Notes: generated by a model not told the origin, from the letters alone. Shown: positions 9,731 to 16,716, numbered from the stretch's first letter. The stretch: DNA of 20,656 bases from Enteropsectra breve (GCA_024243835.1 JALPMN010000567.1:1-20656), one strand, 5' to 3'. Made by a program: numbers and translations.

Positions 9731-10320
9731 CCATAAAAGAAGACCTAACCCTTTATTAAATTGTAAGAAATTTACCATATAACCATTCTTACAGCAGATG
9801 ATGTATTATGCATTGTTGCCCTAGAATCATTCAAGTAAAATCACCATTCTTTAATTTTATTTCGTTCCTACATTATACATTTTTTTGTAAAAAAATGTAT
9901 TTTCTATTCTTCTCAAGATACTCTGATTGTCTTGCTTTGTTGGGGTCTTCGAGCGCTAAAGAAAAAATTTCCTTTCTACCTGTGCGCTAGAAAATCACCA
10001 GAGTTGATTTAAAAGACAAAAATATTTGATTAGTGAAAATGAATATTTATAAGAGTAGCTGGATCTTAAAATGAGCTGTTAATTCTCGGCATTGTATAGT
10101 GCAAGCTTTCCTTGTTTCATGTCTTTCAGAGTTCCAAATATACAACTCACAACAGATTCAGTCTGCGATGGTAAAGTACGAAAATAGATGCAAGACTACT
10201 GAAATCTTATAGCAAACATTTAAAATTTACAAATTTACTCTTTTTGTGGTTTTGGTTAGTTTTATTTTTTAGAAATGACTAAAAGTTGCCTTTGCTTTAA
10301 CATCCCTTAAACCTGTATTT
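9731..10320. other. Spacer between paralogues 4 and 5, no clear PDH relic
   Basis: At 663 bases to the next start codon this is the shortest array spacer (the others are about 980-1,090). The conserved tail GAATCATTCAAGTAAAATCACCATTC occurs near 9820-9848. I cannot find the PDH-like words present in the three preceding spacers, so that part was probably deleted. The stretch near 10176-10215 resembles the DNA upstream of paralogue 1. The 60-codon open frame at 9808-9990 has no recognisable content and I do not call it a gene. Confidence 0.45.
9875..9900. repeat. Perfect 12-bp inverted repeat (hairpin)
   Basis: ATACATTTTTTT, a GT centre, then AAAAAAATGTAT: twelve paired bases on each side of a two-base centre. 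It lies 145 bases after the stop codon of paralogue 4. It could be a transcript-end hairpin, a cruciform-prone site at the edge of the deleted PDH segment, or chance in AT-rich DNA. Confidence 0.6.
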
Positions 10321-10393
10321 ATAGTTATGTAACCAACGAGATAAAAGTGAAAGGAGTTTTCGTTATTTACATTAAAAAATTTTGATCCCCATA
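10312..10393 (+). promoter_or_regulatory. Conserved promoter block and CCC start signal of paralogue 5
   Basis: CTGTATTTATAG, TATGTAACCAACGAG (TAACC 64 bases before the ATG), GATAAAAGTGAAAGGAGTTTTCGTTA, then an AAATTTTGATCCCCATA run into the ATG. The block is intact although the gene behind it is frameshifted, so the copy may still be transcribed. Confidence 0.6.
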
Positions 10394-12023
10394 ATGCGTG
10401 TCTTTCACATACTGATAGCTGCCGTTAGCTGCATTTCATATACGGCCAGTCCATCGGAAATGCTGTTAGTTGATAAAAATGATCTGAAAGAGATTGTTAA
10501 GTGTGAGCTGAACTGCTCACTTTGTAACACGAAAATATATGCTAACACCAAATTAATGTATGACTATACGAAAAAGACCTCCTTTCAGAACTACTGCTAC
10601 AACCACTTCAAATGCTCCTGCTGCTCACATGTTTTCCACGCCAACTGTTTTGTGTACTCTCAAACTGTCAATATCAACAAGTGCCCCTATCCATCCATAC
10701 TGCTGTACAGTATATTCGGAAAGTGAGATAGAACGATTTTTTGGACAGTTACTGTTTTCATATGCATATAATGATGGCCCCATAGAAGAATTTAAATCTT
10801 TATATGACGAGTACAAAATGAGCAAGTGTAATGTTGAAGATATCAGGGCACACAAGCTAAACTCTGAGCTCGTATCTTTCGCTTCTCTTCCGTACGTTAA
10901 AGAGGCCTTAGGCAGCCAAAAAGAGATTAAAAAATTAGAGGACGAGAAGATCTTTATGGGCATTCTAATAAATGGCAGAATGGCACTTGTTCTGATGGAT
11001 CCTCAGATATTTGATAAACTGTCAGATTACCTAATCGGGAAGAAGACATTTTCACTTGGAAAAAAGGAATATATCCAAAAACTGATTGATGGAACAGCGA
11101 AAAGAGAAAATACAAAAAGTCTTAAAACAGATATGAAACAGGTGTTCTGCCCATACGATAAATTATATCATATTTGTCCTATATTAAGAGCAATGTGTAC
11201 AATAAAGGGTAAAGATGAGTATTGGAACATATATCTAAGGTTAGTTAAAAATGTCGAAATTCCAAAAATATCAGAGTTACGTGCGGCCTACTATTTTGCT
11301 TTTATTTTTCATTACCCAGACGCCTTGCTGAAGATAGAATATATAATCAGTGAATTTCGAGTTTCTACGTCAACTCAAGATGCTTCATTAAACATATTTA
11401 ATGCCAACCTATCGGAAAAATCTAAAAATTTTTACCATGATGCCTTAATAAGCGCTAGCGAGGCTGTTTTTAGAAAACTCTACTCGGACTACATCTCCTC
11501 ACCGCAAAAGCAAGAATTAATGACTATAAAATTAGAAACCAAAACAGATTACAAGGAAAATTATTTAGTCAAAATGCTGGTGCGCTTAGTGTTGGGTATA
11601 GGCTATCAACCCAGTGTATATTCGGCACCGGATAGAGAATTTGTGTTTAGAGTATTGATGTTCTGTTCCAAAAACACTGAGTGTAAACTCTATCCTGATG
11701 AAATATGTGGCTTACTAAAGTGGTTTAATATGAATAATGAATATTTTACTCCAGAAGAACGAGAAAATAGCATAAACATATTAAAACCGATGCTTGCAAT
11801 ACCTATACCAGCAGCAGCAATTGCGCTTTTTCAGGACACGCTGGTAAACAACTATTCGCCATACTTGGGATGGATCTACGCAGAATACATTCCCTGTGAC
11901 TCATTGGAGACAATTTGTAGCGGAGATTTGCAAAAGAAATTTAAAGATGCATATAGTCCTCGTGAGTTTGAGAAGTTCGTTTCAGAGTGTAAAGATAAAA
12001 TTATGCAAGAAATGATAATGTAA
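10394..12023 (+). pseudogene. Array paralogue 5: RING-like family copy broken by a 4-bp duplication
   Basis: Starts with MRVFHILIAAVSCISYT and EMLLVDK, with C41-x2-C44, C74-x2-C77, H79, H82-x2-C85 and C97, then loses frame after about residue 100. The first frame ends at 10726, while family sequence (YCCTVYSESEIERFFGQ onward) continues one frame over to 12023. The break is a tandem TCCA duplication at 10690-10697, lying between the last two cluster cysteines. Without it the copy would be about 541 residues, the family length, and no other lesion is visible. The downstream part is mosaic: resembling copy 3 at about 10840-10990, copy 4 at about 11060-11330, copy 2 at about 11560-11710, and copy 3 again near 11750. 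Either a recent pseudogene, a slippage-switchable gene, or a sequencing error. Confidence 0.8.
10690..10697 (+). repeat. TCCA tandem duplication causing the frameshift
   Basis: Two adjacent TCCA units. The intact paralogues have a single CCA followed directly by TAC or TCC and the final cluster cysteine, so four bases are extra here. Short tandem duplications of this type arise by replication slippage and revert by the same route. Confidence 0.8.
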
Positions 12024-12290
12024 ACAGGCTGAAATTGTTTTAACTCGGATTCATTCGATTAAATATCACTATGCTTAAATTTATTTTTTGCTAGCACTAT
12101 ATTCTTTTATGGAATAATATTCCTTATAAAGTTTCTATGAGCATATCTTTGAAGTTCGGGTATATATGCCTAAACTTACTTTTAGTTATTTGTCAAGAAG
12201 AAACTATTTTCTTGAGCTTACTGCAGCCCGGTACTACAATAAATCTTTATACAGCTCACTATCGGAAGGAGAATCCTCCATTTTAAGCTT

Positions 12291-13265
12291 TTATATCTCT
12301 GAATTTAAGTTGCCCTCAATTTTTGCCTTTAAATTTGCAAGTTCATCTTCTCCTAGCGCAGCTTTTATAGCACTTTCGATCTCAGCCATCACATCGGTCT
12401 CTTTTTTGTTCTTTTTATACTTTTGCTCTACATCTAAAGTTGAATGCCCACATATTCTGTCAGTGTCAATCTGCAGAATAATGGGGCCTCTGCTGCGTGC
12501 GTAATCTCTGGCATATTCAAACGCTCCATAAAGCGCACTGAGAGCACAGTCTTTTTCTACGCGTAAGCCTGGTATTTTGTAGCCGCGCATATAGAAATTA
12601 TCATCAGGAGAAACGCTGCTTACTGGAGTGAACATACCATAGCCGTTATTTTCGCATACAAAAACAACAGGCAGTTTGTAAATTAGCGCCATGTTGAAGG
12701 CTTCGTAGACCTGCCCCTGATTGGATGCACCGTCCCCGTAGAATACAAAACAGACTTCACCAGTCACAACACCATTCAAATTAATTCTTTGGCTACCAGT
12801 CTGCAGAGCCTTGTACTTTATTGCAAATGCTATTCCTGTACCGAGAGGAACCTGGGCCCCTACAATGCCATGGCCTCCATAGAAGCGATCGTTGTACAAA
12901 TGCATTGATCCGCCCTTACCCTTCGAGCATCCTGATTGTAGGCCGAGGTTTTCTGCCACAATGTCTGATATCGAGCTGCCGGTCGCGAAGGCCAGGGCGT
13001 GGCAGCGGTACGAGCCTATGACTTTGTCTCTGTTTGCCTGTATGATGCTTTTTAAAATAGCATAAATATGTTCTTGGCCAATGCTCAGGTGGCAAAAACC
13101 ACGGATCTTGCCTTGCTCGTAGAAAACTTGTATTTTCTGCTCCATCAGTCTTATTGATGCCATTGTACAGTACATTTCAACCATTTCATCAGTACTTAGC
13201 TCTTTGTTGAGTGTATTTGGTTCCAGATCCAGTAGATGTTTTTTTATTCCTGAATTGTTATTCAT
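12291..13265 (-). CDS. Pyruvate dehydrogenase E1 component, alpha subunit
   Basis: 324 residues. PDH E1 alpha pairs with E1 beta to decarboxylate pyruvate using thiamine diphosphate. The TPP motif is clear: GDG at 177-179 through ENN at 205-207. Other family blocks are GQEHIYA (63-69), SYRCHALAFATG (85-96), KGKGGSMHLY (115-124), GHGIVGAQVPLGTGIAFA (131-148) and GHSTLD (273-278), the latter at the phosphorylation-loop position. It begins without a mitochondrial leader and its C-terminus is short: only about 50 residues follow GHS, Lys-rich and lacking the usual SDPG loop end. It is convergent with paralogue 5, and decayed copies lie after paralogues 1-3, which fits this being the one retained member of a duplicated locus. 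The E1 beta gene is not in the window. Its role in microsporidia, which lack a recognised full PDH complex, is uncertain. Confidence 0.94.
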   Translation of the reverse strand: MNNNSGIKKHLLDLEPNTLNKELSTDEMVEMYCTMASIRLMEQKIQVFYEQGKIRGFCHLSIGQEHIYAILKSIIQANRDKVIGSYRCHALAFATGSSISDIVAENLGLQSGCSKGKGGSMHLYNDRFYGGHGIVGAQVPLGTGIAFAIKYKALQTGSQRINLNGVVTGEVCFVFYGDGASNQGQVYEAFNMALIYKLPVVFVCENNGYGMFTPVSSVSPDDNFYMRGYKIPGLRVEKDCALSALYGAFEYARDYARSRGPIILQIDTDRICGHSTLDVEQKYKKNKKETDVMAEIESAIKAALGEDELANLKAKIEGNLNSEI

Positions 13266-13374
13266 TGCGGCAAAAAATGAACAAACAAAGTGGCATTAGT
13301 ATATTGCAATTTAAAATCATTGCTTTGTATAAATATCTCTAAATATAAACACAGTTTCTACATTTTTAAAAAAA

Positions 13375-13379
13375 TAAAA
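13375..13379. repeat. Target-site duplication, left copy (TAAAA)
   Basis: TAAAA directly precedes the TG of the 5' LTR and is repeated at 16717-16721 directly after the CA of the 3' LTR. Five bases is the usual staggered-cut length for Ty3/gypsy integrases. The AT-rich context allows some chance, but it coincides exactly with both LTR ends. Confidence 0.85.
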
Positions 13380-13439
13380 TGTTAAATATCTTATATTTAT
13401 AGCCCCTAATGTCATTAAATAGTTCATTATCGTCTAACA
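13380..13439 (+). repeat. 5' LTR (60 bp) carrying promoter and start signal
   Basis: Sixty bases, identical to 16657-16716. The first 23 are AT-rich (ATATCTTATATTTATAG, TATA-like), then CCCCTAATG supplies a microsporidian-type start signal and the Gag-Pol ATG at 13409. The LTR thus reads as one minimal promoter plus the first ten codons. Typical Ty3/gypsy LTRs are hundreds of bases long. Confidence 0.96.
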
Positions 13440-14863
13440 TGGTGGAGAGTCCCAGAATTCAAATAGACAAGAGAAACTTTGAGCAAGTCACATCATACTT
13501 GAGGAATGTTAAGTGGTGGGGAATGACCAATGATTCTGAGAAGAAATATTATTTGGCAACGTGCCTAACAAGTGAATGTAAAAGAGAATTTTTAGATCTG
13601 GAAAATATTAAAGAACTTACTCTTAGACAAGTAATTGGGCGGCTTAAAAGAAAGTTTCACATAGACAACTTGTGTGAAGATGCTTATCAAGCAGGAATTG
13701 AAAAGGAAACAAAAAGAATCTTAGGTTTTATTACAGATTTCCATTTTGATCAAGGAGAAGACGAAGAACTGTACAACCTGTGGTCAGAATATATAAAAGA
13801 CATCAAAATATCATTTAACAGCAAAAAAATTATACTAGCGGCACTATGCTCAAAAGACTATAAAAGATATATTTGGTGGCATCGTCTGGAAAATGAGTCA
13901 CAAATAGCACGGGAATTACAATACGTAGACACTATTGAAAAAAAGAAAATACACAAAAGAGAAGAAAATTTAAGAAAGGAAAAAGAAGAAGAAAATTTAA
14001 GAAAGGAGAAAGAAGAAACAAAGATATTGAAAGAAAAGCAGGAAAAAGAAAAAATTAATAATGAATATAAAGAAATAATAATGGAGAAAACAGAACTTAT
14101 TTGTAAATTAGAAAAAGAAAATCATAAGTATTTAGAAGAAATCGAAAAAGAAAAATACAAAGTACAGCAAATAAGAACAGAATTTAAAAAATTAAAGGAT
14201 ATAATACAAAACAGTAACTCAGAAAACACGAATAAAGTTAAAGTGAAGAAAACAAGTAAGATCCAGGAATGTCCACCCAAAAAACATGAAGAAGAAATAT
14301 CGGCAACAAAAGAAGCACAGGAAATAAAAAAAGGAATAAACGAAGAATACTTATGTAATTCCTATTCAGATGTCACGGATCTAGATAAAGAAAATAGTGG
14401 GTATATCGGCGAAGAATGTGCCATACCAACAGAAAAAAACCAGATGGTGGTAGCAAAACCATTGTGCATAAAGAAAGGAATGGAAAGGGAAGTAATGGCA
14501 GAAATACAAAATTTATTAAATAAAGGCTACATTACAGAATCAAGCTCAGAATGGAACAACATAATAAGGCCTGTACTTAAAAGCAACAATAGTATCAGAC
14601 TATGCATGAACATGATGGCACTCAATGAGATATCAATAACAGATAGTTATCCGCTTCCAGACTTAGAAAATATTATTGACGCCATGCAAGGTAACAAGGT
14701 GTTTTCAGTAATTGATCTATGTGAGGGCTATTTTCAAATACGCCTGAAGAGCGAAGATTGCCATAAAACAGCATTTACGATAAACCAGAAGAAATTCGAG
14801 TGGAAAAGAATGCCGATGGGTTACAAAAACTCGCCAGCCTTTTTCCAAAGAATAATGGAATGA
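13409..14863 (+). CDS. Gag-Pol, upstream part: Gag-like region, coiled coil, first half of reverse transcriptase
   Basis: 484 codons from the ATG inside the 5' LTR to an in-frame TGA at 14861-14863. A second in-frame ATG (13439) spans the LTR/PBS junction. Residues about 20-175 look like a retrotransposon Gag capsid region. Residues about 176-267 are a highly charged coiled coil that includes a doubled EENLRKEKE unit. Residues about 268-340 are a polar linker. Reverse transcriptase starts near 340, with motif A FSVIDLCEGYFQI (432-444, Asp436) and motif B MGYKNSPAFFQ (470-480). I find no D-T/S-G aspartic protease motif and no CCHC zinc knuckle between Gag and reverse transcriptase, where both normally lie. 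Downstream family sequence continues in the same frame after the TGA, so this is one gene with a nonsense codon rather than two genes. Confidence 0.88.
   Translation: MSLNSSLSSNMVESPRIQIDKRNFEQVTSYLRNVKWWGMTNDSEKKYYLATCLTSECKREFLDLENIKELTLRQVIGRLKRKFHIDNLCEDAYQAGIEKETKRILGFITDFHFDQGEDEELYNLWSEYIKDIKISFNSKKIILAALCSKDYKRYIWWHRLENESQIARELQYVDTIEKKKIHKREENLRKEKEEENLRKEKEETKILKEKQEKEKINNEYKEIIMEKTELICKLEKENHKYLEEIEKEKYKVQQIRTEFKKLKDIIQNSNSENTNKVKVKKTSKIQECPPKKHEEEISATKEAQEIKKGINEEYLCNSYSDVTDLDKENSGYIGEECAIPTEKNQMVVAKPLCIKKGMEREVMAEIQNLLNKGYITESSSEWNNIIRPVLKSNNSIRLCMNMMALNEISITDSYPLPDLENIIDAMQGNKVFSVIDLCEGYFQIRLKSEDCHKTAFTINQKKFEWKRMPMGYKNSPAFFQRIME
13440..13457 (+). other. Primer-binding site
   Basis: TGGTGGAGAGTCCCAGAA follows the 5' LTR directly. 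TGG pairs with the CCA end of a tRNA. Read as an antisense tRNA, it gives a discriminator, a 7-base acceptor strand, a 5-base T-stem strand and then AATTCAA, one mismatch from the antisense T-loop consensus. It is not complementary to the adjacent tRNA-Leu. It overlaps Gag codons because the frame starts in the LTR. The primer tRNA is not identified. Confidence 0.7.
13961..14014 (+). repeat. 27-bp tandem repeat in the coiled coil
   Basis: Two 27-base units (13961-13987 and 13988-14014) differing by a single base (A/G), each encoding EENLRKEKE. The duplication keeps the frame and lengthens the coiled coil by nine residues. Confidence 0.85.
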
Positions 14864-16627
14864 GAACTTAAAGAATGGATTGGAAAGTGTTGTTATGTCT
14901 ATCTAGATGATATTGTCATCTTTACAAAAACTGAAAAGGAACATATTATTGTACTAAACCAAATTTTGAAAAAATTAATGGACGTTAAACTAAAAATTAA
15001 TATTGAAAAAATTCAATTGATGAAAAAAGAAATAAAATTATTGGGAATGAGAGTCGATGGAGAAACAGTTACGATGCCAGAAGAAATGCGAGAAAAGATT
15101 TTAGAGTTCAGCATACCAAAAACAAAAAACGATCTACAAAAATTCTTAGGTGCAATTAACTACCACAGGAGATTTATTGATAATTACGGAGAAAAAACTC
15201 TGATTTTGTATGAGCTATTAAAAGAAAATCACCAGATGGAAGAGTGGAGCGAAGATCACACTGCTGCATTTACAAGGCTGCAGGATGATGCAAATAAGAA
15301 TGTTGTGCGATTTCATCCAAATTACGACCTAGAGTTTGTGCTAGAAACCGATGCCTCAAATTACGGAGTAGGGGCGATACTGTATCAAATAGGCAACGAC
15401 GGTGAAAAGAGAATTATTAAGCCAATTGCATCCAAACTAAAGAAAAATGAATTAAACTGGGGAATAACTGAGAAGGAATTATACGCAATCGTATGGGCAA
15501 TTGAAAAACTGGACATGTATCTATGGGGAAGAAAATTCATAATATACACTGACCATAAAGCAGCAACATGGTTAAAATCAAAAGAAAACTTCGGAAATGC
15601 AAGAATTCAAAGATGGCTTGAACGGCTACAATATTATAATTTTGAGCTTTGCTATCGAAAAGGAGAAGAAATGGCTGAGCCAGACGTGCTTTCAAGATTA
15701 GACAAGCCCGTTGAAGATGAAAATCCATCACCAGCACAAAGGGAAATAATATACTCAATGCATACCGAACTAGGACACAGAGGCCCGGAGGTGGTCAAAT
15801 ATGCAATAAAAAAAGAATACACAGCCTGGCCTAATTTAGATAGGCATATTAAAATAATATTACAGGGATGTGAAACATGTGCAATGAACAAAGTAAAAAC
15901 AAAAGGAGGATCTGAATTTATAGAAAGCAAACGCAAAATGCAAATAATAGGGGTTGATATATTAGAGTACAAAAGCAAGTACTACCTTTTAGGAATCGAC
16001 TTTTACACTAGGAAAATGTTTGGAAGCATATTAAATGAAAAATCAGCAGAAAGCATTGTACAAAAGCTAACACAGTGGTTCAAAAAGTTTGGAAATCCTG
16101 AAATATTAATAGTAGATCATGGATTGGAGTTTATGAATAAAAAAGTTGAAGAACTATGCTTTAGAAGAGACATTCAACGAAATTCTGTATCAATCGAACA
16201 TCATCAAGGAAACGGTAGGGTAGAAAGATTGAACAGGACAATAAGAGAATATTTCCGTAAAAACGAACAAGACAACACCACAAGAGAAGAGCTATTGGGA
16301 AGGGCAATATCAGTGTATAATAATTCATACCACAGTGCAATTAAAATGACCCCTGATGAAGCATGGGGAATAAACGAGACATCAGAAATATTAAACGAGT
16401 TAAATAAAAGGAAAAGTGCCTACGCAAAAAAGTTTAAAAAATTGAAAAGAGAAAAGTTTGTGGAAGGACAAATTGTTAGGGCAAAAAGCATCCCATATCA
16501 CAAAGATAATGTAAGATATGAAGATGAAGCAACAGTCATTAAAAAATTAAGAAATGACGCCTATCTAATTAAAAATGAAAACAAAATACAGAAAAGAAAT
16601 CATACAGATTTAGTAGCAATGCCATAG
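14864..16627 (+). CDS. Gag-Pol, downstream part: reverse transcriptase C-terminal half, RNase H, integrase
   Basis: In frame with the upstream part across the TGA and open to TAG at 16625. The reverse transcriptase active site YLDD is at 14900-14911, immediately after the nonsense codon, so the upstream product alone would be inactive. The connection region LGAINYHRRFI follows. RNase H has ETDAS (Asp at 15350), TEKELYA and YTDHKA (Asp at 15551). Integrase has an HHCC finger (His at 15761 and 15776, Cys at 15869 and 15878) and a catalytic DD35E triad: Asp at 15956, Asp at 16115 and Glu at 16223, with exactly 35 residues between the last two. A basic C-terminal region follows with no chromodomain that I recognise. 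All catalytic residues appear intact. A separate start within this part is unlikely; the first in-frame ATG comes well after YLDD. Confidence 0.92.
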   Translation, partial: ELKEWIGKCCYVYLDDIVIFTKTEKEHIIVLNQILKKLMDVKLKINIEKIQLMKKEIKLLGMRVDGETVTMPEEMREKILEFSIPKTKNDLQKFLGAINYHRRFIDNYGEKTLILYELLKENHQMEEWSEDHTAAFTRLQDDANKNVVRFHPNYDLEFVLETDASNYGVGAILYQIGNDGEKRIIKPIASKLKKNELNWGITEKELYAIVWAIEKLDMYLWGRKFIIYTDHKAATWLKSKENFGNARIQRWLERLQYYNFELCYRKGEEMAEPDVLSRLDKPVEDENPSPAQREIIYSMHTELGHRGPEVVKYAIKKEYTAWPNLDRHIKIILQGCETCAMNKVKTKGGSEFIESKRKMQIIGVDILEYKSKYYLLGIDFYTRKMFGSILNEKSAESIVQKLTQWFKKFGNPEILIVDHGLEFMNKKVEELCFRRDIQRNSVSIEHHQGNGRVERLNRTIREYFRKNEQDNTTREELLGRAISVYNNSYHSAIKMTPDEAWGINETSEILNELNKRKSAYAKKFKKLKREKFVEGQIVRAKSIPYHKDNVRYEDEATVIKKLRNDAYLIKNENKIQKRNHTDLVAMP

Positions 16628-16649
16628 AGGCTCAAAAAGCGAGCTTTGC

Positions 16650-16656
16650 GGGGGGA
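16650..16656 (+). other. Polypurine tract
   Basis: GGGGGGA directly before the TG of the 3' LTR. A purine run touching the 3' LTR is the plus-strand primer of LTR elements, and this G-run stands out in A-rich surroundings. Confidence 0.8.
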
Positions 16657-16716
16657 TGTTAAATATCTTATATTTATAGCCCCTAATGTCATTAAATAGT
16701 TCATTATCGTCTAACA
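16657..16716 (+). repeat. 3' LTR (60 bp)
   Basis: Identical over all 60 bases to 13380-13439. The copied CCCCTAATG here opens only a 14-codon frame that stops near the tRNA gene. Confidence 0.96.

Larger units (their letters stand above)
13380..16716 (+). mobile_element. Ty3/gypsy-like LTR retrotransposon with 60-bp LTRs
   Basis: Complete 3,337-bp element bounded by identical 60-bp direct repeats beginning TGTTA and ending TAACA, flanked by TAAAA duplications. In order: 5' LTR, primer-binding site at 13440, one Gag-Pol frame (13409-16627) with reverse transcriptase, RNase H and integrase in the Ty3/gypsy order, polypurine tract at 16650-16656, and 3' LTR. Integrase after RNase H separates it from Ty1/copia. 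It is small for the group, partly because of the minute LTRs and partly because I find no protease. Identical LTRs suggest a recent insertion, though 60 bases give little dating power. One in-frame TGA interrupts the reverse transcriptase. It lies between PDH E1 alpha and a tRNA-Leu gene, inside the tRNA terminator. Confidence 0.96.

Noticed and set aside
1..12023. CRISPR, prophage or bacterial operon reading of the repeated array
   Set aside because: Repeat units are whole genes plus spacers, the tRNA and retroelement are eukaryotic in type, and no short regularly spaced repeats exist.
12166..12504. 112-codon plus-strand open frame
   Set aside because: Mostly antisense to the conserved PDH E1 alpha coding sequence; its composition is explained by the complementary strand.
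15537..15978. Minus-strand open frames of 73 and 108 codons inside Gag-Pol
   Set aside because: Antisense shadows of RNase H and integrase, with no start signal.
14966..16627. Separate second gene for the downstream half of Pol
   Set aside because: It is in the same frame as the upstream part, the putative first codon is TTG, and the YLDD motif lies before it; a nonsense codon in one gene explains it better.
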